Origin: Atopsyche davidsoni
Taxonomy: Eukaryota > Arthropoda > Insecta > Trichoptera > Hydrobiosidae
DNA: 64,000 nt
Assembly: GCA_022113835.1 (NCBI GenBank)
Contig: JAILWY010000002.1
Coordinates: 5,434,501-5,498,500 of the forward strand
Direction: 5' to 3'
The position numbers were made by a program, and so were the translations under genes. Each line of letters starts with the position of its first letter. Within the stretch, counting starts at the first letter, position 1. The notes under the pieces were generated by a model, which was not told the origin of the DNA, searched no databases, and saw only the letters and a list, made by a program, of their open reading frames with translations. This document shows positions 1 through 11,733 of the stretch, piece after piece.

Positions 1-71
1 CGCGCAGCACCCTCGGGGGCCCTCGGACATCACCGGAGGCGCTCGGGGCCCACGGATCACACCCCCCGACA
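1..71 (-). other. Possible exon fragment cut by the window edge
   Basis: A GC-rich block, unlike the AT-rich DNA that follows. On the minus strand it is preceded by an acceptor-like CGTTTCAG just above position 71 and stays open in two frames to the window edge, for example GGCDPWAPSASGDVRGPP. No family is recognisable. It could equally be a GC-rich regulatory island. The missing flank prevents a decision. Confidence 0.2.
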
Positions 72-385
72 CTGAAACGAGACTGCGAGTATTGTCATCT
101 CCTGCACGACAGATGAAAATCTATGAAATTTCAGAAATCAATTGGGTCCGGTGTGATTTTGTACTTTTCGTTTTACGTGCACGACACTGCAGCAACAACA
201 AAAAAGTTAACATTTTAACATACTTTTTTATAAGTGTTTTTGAAAAAAGTTTTTTCAACACAATCGTGATTATTGCTGCAGAGGTTTTTTTATATCTTTA
301 AAAAAAAAAATACAGTTGTAATATGGTGCATGGCTATCCCCTGATCTTGTCTTAGGAGATAGTGTACATGTATTGTTTTATTTAC

Positions 386-605
386 ATTCACAGATGCGTG
401 AATATTGGCCTTGGCACATTGGTTCATATGTAGAGTATGATTGTTAAAAATTCTCGATAAACTGAAGTGATTCGTTAGTACAAGGGTTAGTACACCGGCC
501 ATGTAAGCCAGGGAATGTGGGTTCAAATCCTACACAAATCACGATGATATTTTTCTGAGAGTTTCTTTAAATCATCTTTTATGTATGAACTAATGTGCCT
601 AATCA
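386..605 (+). repeat. tRNA-derived SINE copy
   Basis: A copy of a SINE family seen also near 25.1, 25.5 and 58.6 kb. It has a 5' head (about 386-465), then an A-box-like stretch and a B-box-like GGTTCAAATCC near 521-531. These are followed by the shared tail containing CACGATGATATTTT and a second motif, TGTGCCTAATCATAT. The tRNA-like part has decayed and is not a functional tRNA gene. It lies about 20 bp from a Helitron end. Confidence 0.8.
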
Positions 606-626
606 TATTAGTAATTATTTACATTA

Positions 627-1091
627 CTAGAAATGTAGCCCGTCACACAGAATGACGTATTCGATGAACGATGCAATAGTGTTTGAACACATGTTTGGCT
701 GAATACTCGAATTTGAAGAAGACGCTGCTCACTTTTTCTTTCCAATCCATTGCTTGACAGTTGTGTCACATTTCGTGTCACAAACAACGCATCACTGTTC
801 TTTATTTGAAAAGTTCTAAATTTGAAATTCTCACGGTGAACAACAGAATCCTATAATTCGTACACATTGAAACTCGCTCAAGCACATTTTATAGTTTTAT
901 TCAATTAGTTTATGAATGAAAATATTATCCTATCGCCTTGAAATTCGGCACATAACTGCGGAAAAACTCACTGAACTTACATGTAAAATATCAGCGGAGT
1001 ATGTTTTAAGATATTCTATGGAGAACCTAAATATGAAAAAAATGAAACATACACACACACACCCACACACAATAGATATTATTATAGTAGA
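627..1091 (-). mobile_element. Non-autonomous Helitron (465 bp)
   Basis: On the minus strand the element begins TCTACTATAATAATA and ends CTAG. It lies between an A and a T, the Helitron insertion rule. A short hairpin (CGTCA...TGACG type) sits just inside the 3' end. It shares both termini and several internal blocks with the longer copy at 42,092-43,132, including the stretch around CACATTTCGTGTCACAAAC. It contains a CA-rich microsatellite near 1,050-1,070. No coding capacity was found. Confidence 0.88.
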
Positions 1092-2230
1092 TTGTGTTAT
1101 GTAGGAAAAACATGTGAAAAAATCCTTTTTCTGCGTGAGTTTTCAATGAAAATCTTATTGCAGGTCCACCCTTTTTACGACGATTTAATATTTCATTACT
1201 TAACGCCACACTCATTTTTGAGTAAGCCACAGGGCTGCCATAAATAGGTGAATCTTAATGGACTCTATTCTCGCGTACAGTCTTTTATTGCAACCTTTCT
1301 TAATAAACGTCACATCTTTATAGCGTTATAAAAATTAAGCGTGATTTATTCGACATTAATCGCAACATTTTAAAAACTAGACGAGGCGCAGATTTTATTC
1401 GATTCTAAATTATAGTAATAAAACTTAGATCTTCTCGTTCGCAGTTTCGTGCTGAAGCACAAGGACCGAATACATAAAAGTGTAAAGAATGTAGTACGGC
1501 GAGAATAATGGAGCTCGCAAAATATTGTATGGGCGGTAATTAAATTTCTGAAGAAATTCAGCGAATTCCCCGGGCGGGCTTGCATGATACCCCGCGTATA
1601 AGGCTGTATGTACAACTAAAGTATTAGGGGCACAGAGGAGCTGCGGAGGACTACATAGAGAGACAATGCAACCTGGGGTGGATATCACACAACAACACCC
1701 GCCATATCTTTTCAAACATGGCGATAGTGTTGTCTGATACTTTACGTTTTGTTGTCGCCAACATACAAGATTTTAATTTGCTACTAATGCACAAAGTTTT
1801 CAAGTAATACCTACGTGTTTTTTTTCTTTAAAACGAACAGTGAATTGTGTGAACCGCGAAAACTACGTTAGCACTCCTCTGAAGATCTAAATGTTTTGGT
1901 AAAAGGTAGTTTTAGCTCGTGTTAGCAAACAACGCCAAAATAATAATAATATTTAGCAAATAAAAAACGTTCTGATAAATTTCTTGCAAAACTTAATAAA
2001 AAACTGAATATTATATTTTTATTAAAGTTGATAACCAAACATTAAAAAGTATTGAATCCACTTTACTTTCGTTTTTATTCGTTAAAGTAAGGTGCTAATC
2101 TAAAGTGTTTTTTTTATTTTTTTATTCTGACGCTGAAAGCAAATCCTTTTAATCCATGTGCTTTGGGTTTTTGTATTATTCTTTTGCTTGGATTGTACAG
2201 AATGCTAAAATATTTTTAATTTGTTAGAAT
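1092..2230. other. AT-rich spacer without a recognised gene
   Basis: Short open frames occur at 1,370-1,715 on the minus strand but carry no recognisable protein, no convincing splice pair and no codon bias. I see nothing else to annotate here. Confidence 0.6.
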
Positions 2231-2231
2231 A

Positions 2232-2560
2232 AGCAGTAAAATGTAGCTTTATACGAGAATCCTTAAAATACCGCGGATTGACCGCGTCACAAATGAAAGA
2301 GTGTTGCACAGAATGCGCAAAAAAAAAAAAAAACAAACACGATGTTATAAAAGCGAAAGGCATCCAATTTTGGCCATATTTTCAGAAATAATAATTATAG
2401 CCTTCTACAGCAGACTTCCCAAGGAAATGTTAGAAGTCGGGAGTACAGCCAAATTATTAAGACTGAGTCAGGACAAACTGAAATGGCCAACAACCTCCTC
2501 TCAGGAGATTCAAAATGAAATTATGTGTACATTTTTTATATTCTATATAAAAAAATAGGC
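2232..2560 (+). mobile_element. LINE reverse-transcriptase tail relic (RTE/CR1-like)
   Basis: Plus-strand translation gives TRILKIPRIDRVTNERVLHRMRK. This is the conserved region just after the reverse transcriptase of many RTE/CR1-type non-LTR elements (typical pattern: RR-L/M-L-x-I-x-W-x-D-R-V-T-N-x-x-V-L). A stop codon and an A run interrupt the frame, so it is a dead 3' fragment. A second relic with the same motif order lies at 61,690-62,060. Confidence 0.7.
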
Positions 2561-2649
2561 AGTCAATAGTTACAGGGGTGGCCAAAGCGTCGACCGCGTA
2601 ACTCTTCCCTGTCTGATATGAACACATCTCTGAAGCCCGCCCCACACAA

Positions 2650-4410
2650 ATTAATTACTCAATGATTTTAAATTGAATATGTATTCAATACTATATAGTA
2701 AACTTATACCTTAGGATCACTTGGCACATACGATGGTGGTAGATAAGATAGATGGCCGCTGATAATTTAAAAAAACCAGTCTCCCGTAGTGATCGACAAT
2801 CATTTTAAAAGTGCTTGTGTGATTTCGCCTCGCGCAGCTTCCCCTAGTGACAGGCTGTATGTAGGTCGGCTATGTATACGAGACGTTTACGCCGAGCGCC
2901 CTACACCCTCTGCTAGTGTCTGTCCACCTGGTGCTAACAAGGAAGTCTCTCAGTACCTTCGCAGAGTGCTCTTTGGGGTCGGAACACCTGGCCGTGCTGC
3001 ACGCGCTCCTGGCATGTAAGACCTCATATTTGCTCATACACGTACCGAAATCCTTCATGAAAAATATCCGAAAAAAAAAAATTAACTCAATAGGACACAT
3101 ATATATTTAAATAGTAAGGGTATTTCTTTATGTTTGAGTTTTCAGCAAACGTTAAAATGGATTTCTCCGATGCTTGAAAATTCGCCGTGAAACTTTTTCA
3201 TTGCCTAACTTTGTAAGCACAATGGATGTCCTTCTCGGAGTAATAAAAAGCAAAGTGTTTTTTTTTTTTTTTTGTTTTGTTGAGCATGGGGAATTTTTTT
3301 TTTTTTTACAATTATTTAAGACATTTTTAACGAAACTCACTTAAATGGCAAGCTGAAACAATAGATTTAGAAATGGATTTAATTTGTACAAATGAAAAAA
3401 TAACTGTGAGCTTGTGGATTTTAAGTGCTCAAAAGTCTATAATTAGCTCAGCGGATATAAAACCGATGAGCTAATTGTAGATTGTGGAAATTTGTTTCAT
3501 TTGTTACACTTTCTCAAGAAGTTTCTTCATTGTATTTCTATCACATCATTTTTTAAAAAATCGCTTTTGGTACTGAAATACTTCAAAAATAAATTTCTCG
3601 GGGAAAAATGTGTACTTATGTAGAAAAAGCACTTTTCTAATTTTTTTTAATGAAATTAACCACCGATATTTGCGCTATGACTTATTTCATTTTTTTATTA
3701 ATCCAATTTTCATTTTCAATCAATTTCATTTATAAATAAATACACATTCAATTTCTATCTTCAAATAAAAAAAAGTTTCAATCTGTTTCGATATTATTTT
3801 TTTTTTAATATGGCCATTTCAAATCGTCCCCAAAAACAAAAACAAGGCTATTTGAAACACAATATATCTCGTTAGCATGGGATATTGCCATACATATTTC
3901 CCGGAGTATTGTATTGATGGCAGGCTTAAAAATCTGTCCTTTCAATTTGGGAATATTGTTCTTTCAAATGATAACAAAACATGGTGAAAAATCATTGGCA
4001 TTATTTTGAGTCAAAAGCTAATATTTAAGTCCAAGAGTTTTTAACTATATATATATTTTATTACAAAACAACACAAAACACAAACACGTTTCATATAGTT
4101 ATTAAAATAAAAACTTCACAACTCTAAGCTCAATGTTTCTGTACATACATCACGTGTACATGTCAGCATTTTTAATTCGCCAACTTTAAAATTAAATAAG
4201 TTATATCAGAGCAATCGCCAACGAGGAAACTTCATTACGTTATATATTTTTTTTATATTCGCCTATATCCATTTTCACAGATATTGCAAATAACTTTAAT
4301 TAGACTGAATATTAAAAATGCTTTTTCTGCATTATATTGTTTTTATTCATAGGAATTAGTCCACGCTTATTATGCGCTTTTCGGAGTGTAAACGTAGGCA
4401 TAATTTTGAA
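2650..4410. other. AT-rich spacer without a recognised gene
   Basis: Mostly A/T-rich DNA with homopolymer runs. A somewhat less AT-rich patch at 2,800-3,040 is open on both strands but shows no recognisable protein. I cannot support a feature here. Confidence 0.55.
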
Positions 4411-4621
4411 ATTGAACAAAACGAGGAATTGGCTGGTTTGGTGTAGGGACGGCGCGATTGTTGGCAAAGTGAGCTTTTATGCATACTGGATAAAAATAAT
4501 CTGAAACTCACCTATATATATATATATATATTGTATATCTTGTCTTACAAGAGGTCTTCTTGATATGCTGCTCATCGGTCATTTGTAGTGTAGAAGGACC
4601 CAAGGGCCCTCTAACACTATT
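4411..4621 (+). repeat. Left inverted arm next to the tandem array
   Basis: This stretch is repeated in reverse complement at about 10,352-10,592. Shared parts are a block with GGTTTGGTGTAGGG, a block with GCATACTGGATAAAAATAAT, a TA dinucleotide run, and the start of a satellite unit (GTGTAGAAGGACCCAAGGGC). The two arms are about 5.7 kb apart. This suggests the array belongs to, or lies between two copies of, a transposable element. Confidence 0.8.
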
Positions 4622-7600
4622 CTCCTTAAGAAAACTATGAACACTGTATGTTCAGTGAGATGGTTGCCAACCTCCTCTGAGAAGAGGCACCCGTCATTAG
4701 TAGCTATCTGTGAGATATATTAAACAGCATGTGATTCACACTTCAATAAGTCAGGAAGTCAAATATCTACCTACAAATAAATATATCTTGTCTTACAAGA
4801 GGTCTTCTCGAAATGCTGCTCATTGGTCATTTTTAGTGTAGAAGGACCCGGGACCCACTGCACTATTCTCCCTAAGAAAATTATAAACACTGTACGCTCA
4901 GTGAGATGGTTGCCAACCTCCTCTGAGAAGAGGCACCCGTCATTAGTAGCTATCTGTGAGATATATTAAACAGCGTGTGACTCACACTTCAGTAAGTCAG
5001 GAAGTCAAATATCTACCTACAAATAAATATATCTTGTCTTACAAGAGGTCTTCTCGAAATACTGCTCATTGGTCATTTTTAGTTTAGAAGGACCCGGGAC
5101 CCACTGCACTATTCTCCTTAAGAAAATTATAAACACTGTATGCTCAGTGAGATGGTTGCCAACCTCCTCTGAGAAGAGGCACTCTTCATTAGTAGCTATC
5201 TGTGAGATATATTAAACAGCATGTGATTCACATTTCAGTAAGTCAGGAAGTCAAATACCTACAAATAAATATATCTTGTCTTACAAGAGGTCTTCTCGAA
5301 ATGCTGCTCATTGGTCATTTTTGTTGTAGAAGGACCCGGGACCCATTACACTATTCTCCCTAAGAAAATTATAAACACTGTATGCTCAGTGAGATGGTTG
5401 CCAACCTCCTCTGAGAAGAGGCACCCGTCATTAGTAGGTATCTGTGAGATATATTAAACAACATGTGATTCACATTTCAGTAAGTCAGGAAGTCAAATAT
5501 CTACCTACAAATAAATATATCTTGTCTTACAAGAGGTCTTCTCGAAATGCTGCTCATTGGTCATTTTTAGTGTAGAAGGACCCGGGACCCATTACACTAT
5601 TCTCTTTAAGAAAATTATAAACACTGTATGTTGAGTGAGATGGTTGCCAACCTCCTCTGAGAAGAGGCACGCGTCATTAGTAGCTATCTGTGAGATATAT
5701 TAAACAGCATGTGATTCACATTTCAGTAAGTCAGGAAGTCAAATACCTACAAATAAATATATCTTGTCTTACAAGAGGTCTTCTCGAAATGCTGCTCATT
5801 GGTCATTTTTGTTGTAGAAGGACCCGGGACCCATTACACTATTCTCCCTAAGAAAATTATAAACACTGTATGCTCAGTGAGATGGTTGCCAACCTCCTCT
5901 GAGAAGAGGCACCCGTCATTAGTAGGTATCTGTGAGATATATTAAACAACATGTGATTCACATTTCAGTAAGTCAGGAAGTCAAATATCTACCTACAAAT
6001 AAATATATCTTGTCTTACAAGAGGTCTTCTCGAAATGCTGCTCATTGGTCATTTTTAGTGTAGAAGGACCCGGGACCCATTACACTATTCTCTTTAAGAA
6101 AATTATAAACACTGTATGTTGAGTGAGATGGTTGCCAACCTCCTCTGAGAAGAGGCACGCGTCATTAGTAGCTATCTGTGAGATATATTAAACAGCATGT
6201 GATTCACATTTCAGTAAGTCAGGAAGTCAAATACCTACAAATAAATATATCTTGTCTTACAAGAGGTCTTCTCGAAATGCTGCTCATTGGTCATTTTTGT
6301 TGTAGAAGGACCCGGGACCCATTACACTATTCTCCCTAAGAAAATTATAAACACTGTATGCTCAGTGAGATGGTTGCCAACCTCCTCTGAGAAGAGGCAC
6401 CCGTCATTAGTAGGTATCTGTGAGATATATTAAACAACATGTGATTCACATTTCAGTAAGTCAGGAAGTCAAATATCTACCTACAAATAAATATATCTTG
6501 TCTTACAAGAGGTCTTCTCGAAATGCTGCTCATTGGTCATTTTTAGTGTAGAAGGACCCGGGACCCATTACACTATTCTCTTTAAGAAAATTATAAACAC
6601 TGTATGTTGAGTGAGATGGTTGCCAACCTCCTCTGAGAAGAGGCACGCGTCATTAGTAGCTATCTGTGAGATATATTAAACAGCATGTGATTCACATTTC
6701 AGTAAGTCAGGAAGTCAAATACCTACAAATAAATATATCTTGTCTTACAAGAGGTCTTCTCGAAATGCTGCTCATTGGTCATTTTTGTTGTAGAAGGACC
6801 CGGGACCCATTACACTATTCTCCCTAAGAAAATTATAAACACTGTATGCTCAGTGAGATGGTTGCCAACCTCCTCTGAGAAGAGGCACCCGTCATTAGTA
6901 GGTATCTGTGAGATATATTAAACAACATGTGATTCACATTTCAGTAAGTCAGGAAGTCAAATATCTACCTACAAATAAATATATCTTGTCTTACAAGAGG
7001 TCTTCTCGAAATGCTGCTCATTGGTCATTTTTAGTGTAGAAGGACCCGGGACCCATTACACTATTCTCTTTAAGAAAATTATAAACACTGTATGTTGAGT
7101 GAGATGGTTGCCAACCTCCTCTGAGAAGAGGCACGCGTCATTAGTAGCTATCTGTGAGATATATTAAACAGCATGTGATTCACATTTCAGTAAGTCAGGA
7201 AGTCAAATACCTACAAATAAATATATCTTGTCTTACAAGAGGTCTTCTCGAAATGCTGCTCATTGGTCATTTTTGTTGTAGAAGGACCCGGGACCCATTA
7301 CACTATTCTCCCTAAGAAAATTATAAACACTGTATGCTCAGTGAGATGGTTGCCAACCTCCTCTGAGAAGAGGCACCCGTCATTAGTAGGTATCTGTGAG
7401 ATATATTAAACAACATGTGATTCACATTTCAGTAAGTCAGGAAGTCAAATATCTACCTACAAATAAATATATCTTGTCTTACAAGAGGTCTTCTCGAAAT
7501 GCTGCTCATTGGTCATTTTTAGTGTAGAAGGACCCGGGACCCATTACACTATTCTCTTTAAGAAAATTATAAACACTGTATGTTGAGTGAGATGGTTGCC

Positions 7601-7962
7601 AACCTCCTCTGAGAAGAGGCACGCGTCATTAGTAGCTATCTGTGAGATATATTAAACAGCATGTGATTCACATTTCAGTAAGTCAGAAATTCAAATATCT
7701 ACCCACAAATAAATATATCTTGTCTTACAAGAAGTCTTCTCGAAATGCTGCTCATTGGTCATTTGTAGTGTAGAAGGACCCAAGGGCCCTCTAACACTAT
7801 TCTCCTTAAGAAAACTATGAACACTGTATGCTCAGTGAGATGGTTGCCAACCTCCTCTGAGAAGAGGCACGCGTCATTAGTAGCTATCTGTGAGATATAT
7901 TAAACAGCATGTGATTCACATTTCAGTAAGTCAGAATGTCAAATATCTACCAACAAATAAAT
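4535..7962 (+). repeat. Satellite-like tandem array, 14 units of about 245 bp with 488-bp dimer order
   Basis: Fourteen tandem units start at 4,535, 4,783, 5,029, 5,271, 5,517, 5,759, 6,005, 6,247, 6,493, 6,735, 6,981, 7,223, 7,469 and 7,715. From 5,271 onward unit lengths alternate 246 and 242 bp. Two unit types alternate with them: one has TTTTGTTGTAG, CACCCGTC and TAGGTATC, the other TTTTAGTGTAG, CACGCGTC and TAGCTATC. Five dimers of 488 bp are therefore nearly identical, while the outer units diverge. Each unit can form two small hairpins, CTTGT-CTT-ACAAG and CCTCT-GAG-AAGAGG. No open frame runs through it. It is not a CRISPR array: there are no short repeats with unique spacers. Confidence 0.97.
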
Positions 7963-8089
7963 TACAAAAAAATCCTACATCCGTTTCATTCTTGTAGAGT
8001 CCAGTCAAACTTCTTAAAAAAGAGTTTGACGCCTTGTTGGAGAAGTTGTAATACAAGACTGACTAGCGTCGGCTAAGTAGTTCGTGCAC

Positions 8090-8265
8090 ACTCCGAAGTC
8101 GGAACAAATAGTGGACTCGCCCGGGGCGGCGGATGCAGGCGGTGCAGGCCGCCGGGAGAGGGAATCGATACGCGCAACCCAGTTTATCGGCCTCTCCGCC
8201 GCGCGTTCACCCCGCCCGGTCCCGGACTGATGGCACCCCCTCGAGTTCCACTCACCGTCGTCTTC
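8090..8265. other. GC-rich island
   Basis: A compact GC-rich block in AT-rich DNA, open on both strands (minus 8,014-8,304 and plus 8,133-8,336). A donor-like GGTGAGT lies on the minus strand near 8,252, but I find no strong acceptor and no recognisable protein. It may be an exon of an unseen gene or a regulatory island. Confidence 0.35.
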
Positions 8266-8624
8266 CGATTCACATTGACACCCATCAACAAATAACCATA
8301 TCAACTATCAAACAAACGGTTTTAAAAAAGTTCTGATTCTTTACTGGGACGATCTCAGTTACTCACTGTCACCAAATCGACCGTGTCGCCTTTTTTCTTT
8401 CTGATATATGATCAATACAAATAAGCTTTGTGATATGTTTCTCCTCTCCGCTCTACCCATTGCGTTGCTTGTGGATGGCTGCTATTCTGTATCCAAAGCG
8501 TGTGTAAAGTATCGGTAATGGAGTAGTGGACTTGGAATGATTGTGCTGTCAGAGCTTTGCAATGAAAGGGTTATATAATAATGCTTTTGAGCAGCAGTTA
8601 TACGCAGACTTTTCCTTCAAATAA

Positions 8625-8745
8625 AGCTGCGGTGACCCACTACACTATTTTCCCCTTAGAAAACCATTAACACTGAACCATGATTATATGCAGAGTGAAA
8701 CTGTCGCCAATCTCCTCTAAGGAGAGGCACTTGATGAAGAATATG
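8625..8745 (+). repeat. Diverged single satellite unit
   Basis: This stretch keeps the order of the array unit: a block like CACTACACTATT, a block like AACACTGAACC, then GTCGCCAATCTCCTC and the small hairpin ending in GAGAGGCAC. It has many substitutions and an insertion. It looks like an old relative of the 245-bp unit outside the array. Confidence 0.7.
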
Positions 8746-8759
8746 TTTAATTGTGCATG

Positions 8760-9980
8760 TAAAGAAATAAAGTGGTATAGATTTTTACTGTTAACGTTTG
8801 ATAGTCAAAGTTTAAGAATGTAGTTTTTTCAGTATAAAAATTGTAAGTACCTAGCTTTTGGTAAAAAGACATAATTTTCTGTAGTGACATACTATAGATA
8901 AGACTCGATGATCTCTCTAGTACGTTATTAATTATACTTTAGATTGAAGCCCCCGTCAATGCTTCGAGCCCACTTGTAATCGTCTCTTCGGAACTTCGTT
9001 AATTTTTTTGCTGATCCAAAGTTCGTATAATAATTTATCAACATCATCTCTGATATGGTCTGACAGCAAATCAAAAGATAGAAACCACACCGAAGCTTTG
9101 GAAATGCCTCGAGTATATTAGCTTAATTTTTTTTAATTTTACCTGCACTTCGTTGTTACATAACCAACGTCTTTTGAAGACGTTCAGATGATTTCGGTGG
9201 CGGTAATAGTCAATATATACCTTTTTGAATAATTACACACAGTATAATATGAGTTAATTGATAACGATTATGCTGTGCTATCTAAAAACTATTTTTAAAA
9301 TATATCGATGAGATTTCTAAATACAAATTTCCGATTGCCTAAATATATATCGTACTTCTACGTGTTTTATTTTCAACAATTTATGCAGAAATATATATCA
9401 TCTTTGACTGAACCAAAACGAGACAAAGTCTTTTATTTTTTTAATGTTTATTTTTCAGGACTCAATTCTCAAATTGTAATTCACAAAACAAATTTAAATA
9501 CATTGCTGTTGTCACAAAAACCGTTTAAATTAAAATTGTTAGTTGTAAAAAAGTTAAAGTTAAGTAAAAATACTCGAGAGAGAAAAACCAATAGAAAATA
9601 GTAATTACTGTAGTGCTTGCAGTTTTCTAATGTGAATAATTAATATTGTATTCCTTACTAAAAAGGATTATCTTGAATGTATATGAAGATTTTTGTTAAA
9701 AAAGTAAATTAGCAGCGCTCTTCACTTACTGCGTTTTCCATTAGAGGGTTGAAGTCTCGGTGCCTTGTCAATAGTTGGTCTCCGCCCCTATTAACTTTCG
9801 CTTTATTGACACAGATTCCTAGCCTAGGTCAGCGCACCCCGGGATGCGCCCACTGCCCTGTTTTCACCTGTGCCCTCAGTGTTTCTCACAGATAATAAAA
9901 CATATACAAAAAATAGTATATAAACATAATTTGAATGAAGTTTAGTAGCTACTTAAGAACTGTTGTGTAAGATGCGTATT
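8760..9980. other. Spacer without a recognised gene
   Basis: AT-rich DNA. The open frame at 9,308-9,601 on the plus strand is Lys/Phe/Leu-rich in the way of translated AT-rich noncoding DNA and has no recognisable domain. Confidence 0.55.
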
Positions 9981-10009
9981 TTTGCACCACGAGATTTTCC
10001 TTTGTTCCA

Positions 10010-10306
10010 GGACTGTTGTACACGAAGTGCTAATTTGTTCTCGAGTACTGTACTGTTCGCTATTGCGCTGTTGTCCTGTTTCGGGGGTTCGGCATGTTGA
10101 AGTAGGACACTTCGCGATTGGGAGCCACTACCAGGGAGGCTGGGAGGCTGCGAGGCTGCGGCGGGCAGGGTCGGGGCGGGGCGATGAACGCCAAGTGGGG
10201 CAGCAGGCCGCCCGGACCACCGAGGTCCCAGGACCTAACCCATTTAAGCACCCTACACACGCTGCAGCACAATTTTCAACCGATCGCCAATCGACTCTTA
10301 TTTCAG
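10010..10306 (+). other. Exon-like GC-rich island
   Basis: The block is bounded on the plus strand by a strong acceptor (CCTTTGTTCCAG) and a donor (TTTCAG then GTATTT). It is 297 nt, a multiple of three, and one frame is open across it (part of the frame 9,982-10,317). The peptide, with GSHYQGGWEAARLRRAGSGR, matches no family I know. The minus strand is also open over most of it, so coding is not proven. It may be an exon of an unseen gene, a noncoding RNA exon or a GC-rich regulatory island. Confidence 0.3.
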
Positions 10307-10351
10307 GTATTTTTTAAACAGTTTTGTATTTTTAAAAGACGCTATTTTCTA

Positions 10352-10410
10352 GAGAGTGTTAGAGGGCCCTTGGGTCCTTCTACACTACAAATGACCAATG
10401 AGCAGCATAC

Positions 10411-10483
<73 letters not shown>

Positions 10484-10592
10484 TGAGTTTCAGATTATTT
10501 TTATCCAGTATGCATAAAACCTCACTTTGCCAACAATTGCGTCGCCCCTACACCAAACCAGGCAATTCCTCGCTTTGTTCAATTTTCTAGTT
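10352..10592 (-). repeat. Right inverted arm of the satellite-bearing element
   Basis: This is the reverse complement of 4,411-4,621. It begins with part of a satellite unit (GAGGGCCCTTGGGTCCTTCT), passes through a long AT run, and continues with the block containing AGGTGAGTTTCAGATT and the CTACACCAAACCAGG block. Identity with the left arm is high but not complete. Confidence 0.8.
10413..10481. repeat. (AT)n microsatellite
   Basis: About 34 uninterrupted AT dinucleotides. A much shorter TA run occupies the same place in the left arm at about 4,513-4,530, so the run expanded within the repeat. Confidence 0.97.
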
Positions 10593-10599
10593 GCGTCGC

Positions 10600-11730
10600 G
10601 ACGTCTGAAAGCCGCTTTCAGAATATTTTCTTTTTAATTTACAAAACTCTATTGTGCTTGTTTTTAAATTTTTTTTAAACCTTTCTTGTTAGAAATGAAT
10701 TCAATAATTTAGCAATAATGTTGTAAATGAGTCATACGTTAAAATTTTGAGTACTTTTCGTGTCTGCTTCCGTTAACTTCATTATATTGTTAATATTTCT
10801 TTATCTCTGCGATTTGCGCATGTCCGCATACAATTGTCTTGATTATATAATCTAATTATGACTAGTTAATACAGTTATATGTAACAATAAGACAAGACAA
10901 CAATAGCTTTGTTTAACTCAATTTGTATGGGATGGTGCAAGTGACAGCTTTCGTTATTTTGTATTTCAAACTGCCTCGTGGTTCAAGAGTTTTACTGCTT
11001 ACATATTAAAATTAGTTAATACTGTTTTATGTAATGATAATTATAACTTTGTACTTAATAAAAAAAAAATTGAAACAATACATAACAAGTTTGTTGTCAC
11101 GCAAGCTAACGTCTTGATTACTTGTTGGATGAACGGCCGGCGAGTTTAGTGGAGTTTAATGAAAACAAAGAAACAACCCTCCGAAACACCAATAATATGG
11201 GATGGTGTTGGTGACAGCCTTGCTTTACAAAATATCAATCATCTATTATTTATTCCAGTGATTAAAATAAGTATAATACATGTTTATAACTCTTTTCTCA
11301 AAGTGAATTCGTCAAATTCTATAGTATAAAATTTCGTCAGCGAGATCAAAGCCTCTGTGTAGCGTCGCACAATTTCGTCTAATTTATTTGCGTCCATTAT
11401 AAATTTTTTTTTTTTTAATTTACACGTATAGGTTGTTACAATTTTTCGGTGTAGTTTTATAATATATATTGTGCGCGAATACAAGGCGCCAAGAGCAGCA
11501 CTCCAGTGCCACTGATGCTGCTCGACTCGTACCGCACTCGTTTAATAACCTTCTTTTGGGTTAAAAAAAATGGTAAACGGTGCAATAGTTTATTGCAAAT
11601 ATAAGCACAACGACATGAATATAAAACCCCGCCTGTGATGAAAAAAAGCAGCATAAAATAATTAAATTAGATTTACTTTGTTTTTGTGTGTTTTGGTGAG
11701 CTACTGGGGACATCTTCAGGGAAGGTGTAA
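10600..11730. other. Spacer without a recognised gene
   Basis: AT-rich DNA. The phrase TATGGGATGGTG occurs twice (near 10,927 and 11,198) with similar following sequence, hinting at a short degenerate repeat. No supported coding exon was seen. Confidence 0.5.
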
Positions 11731-11733
11731 AAA

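Noticed and set aside
4535..7962. CRISPR array
   Set aside because: Units are about 245 bp and repeat in full, with no short direct repeats separated by unique spacers, and the genome is eukaryotic.
9308..9601. 97-codon open frame on the plus strand
   Set aside because: Composition dominated by Lys, Phe, Leu and Asn from AT-rich DNA; no signature.
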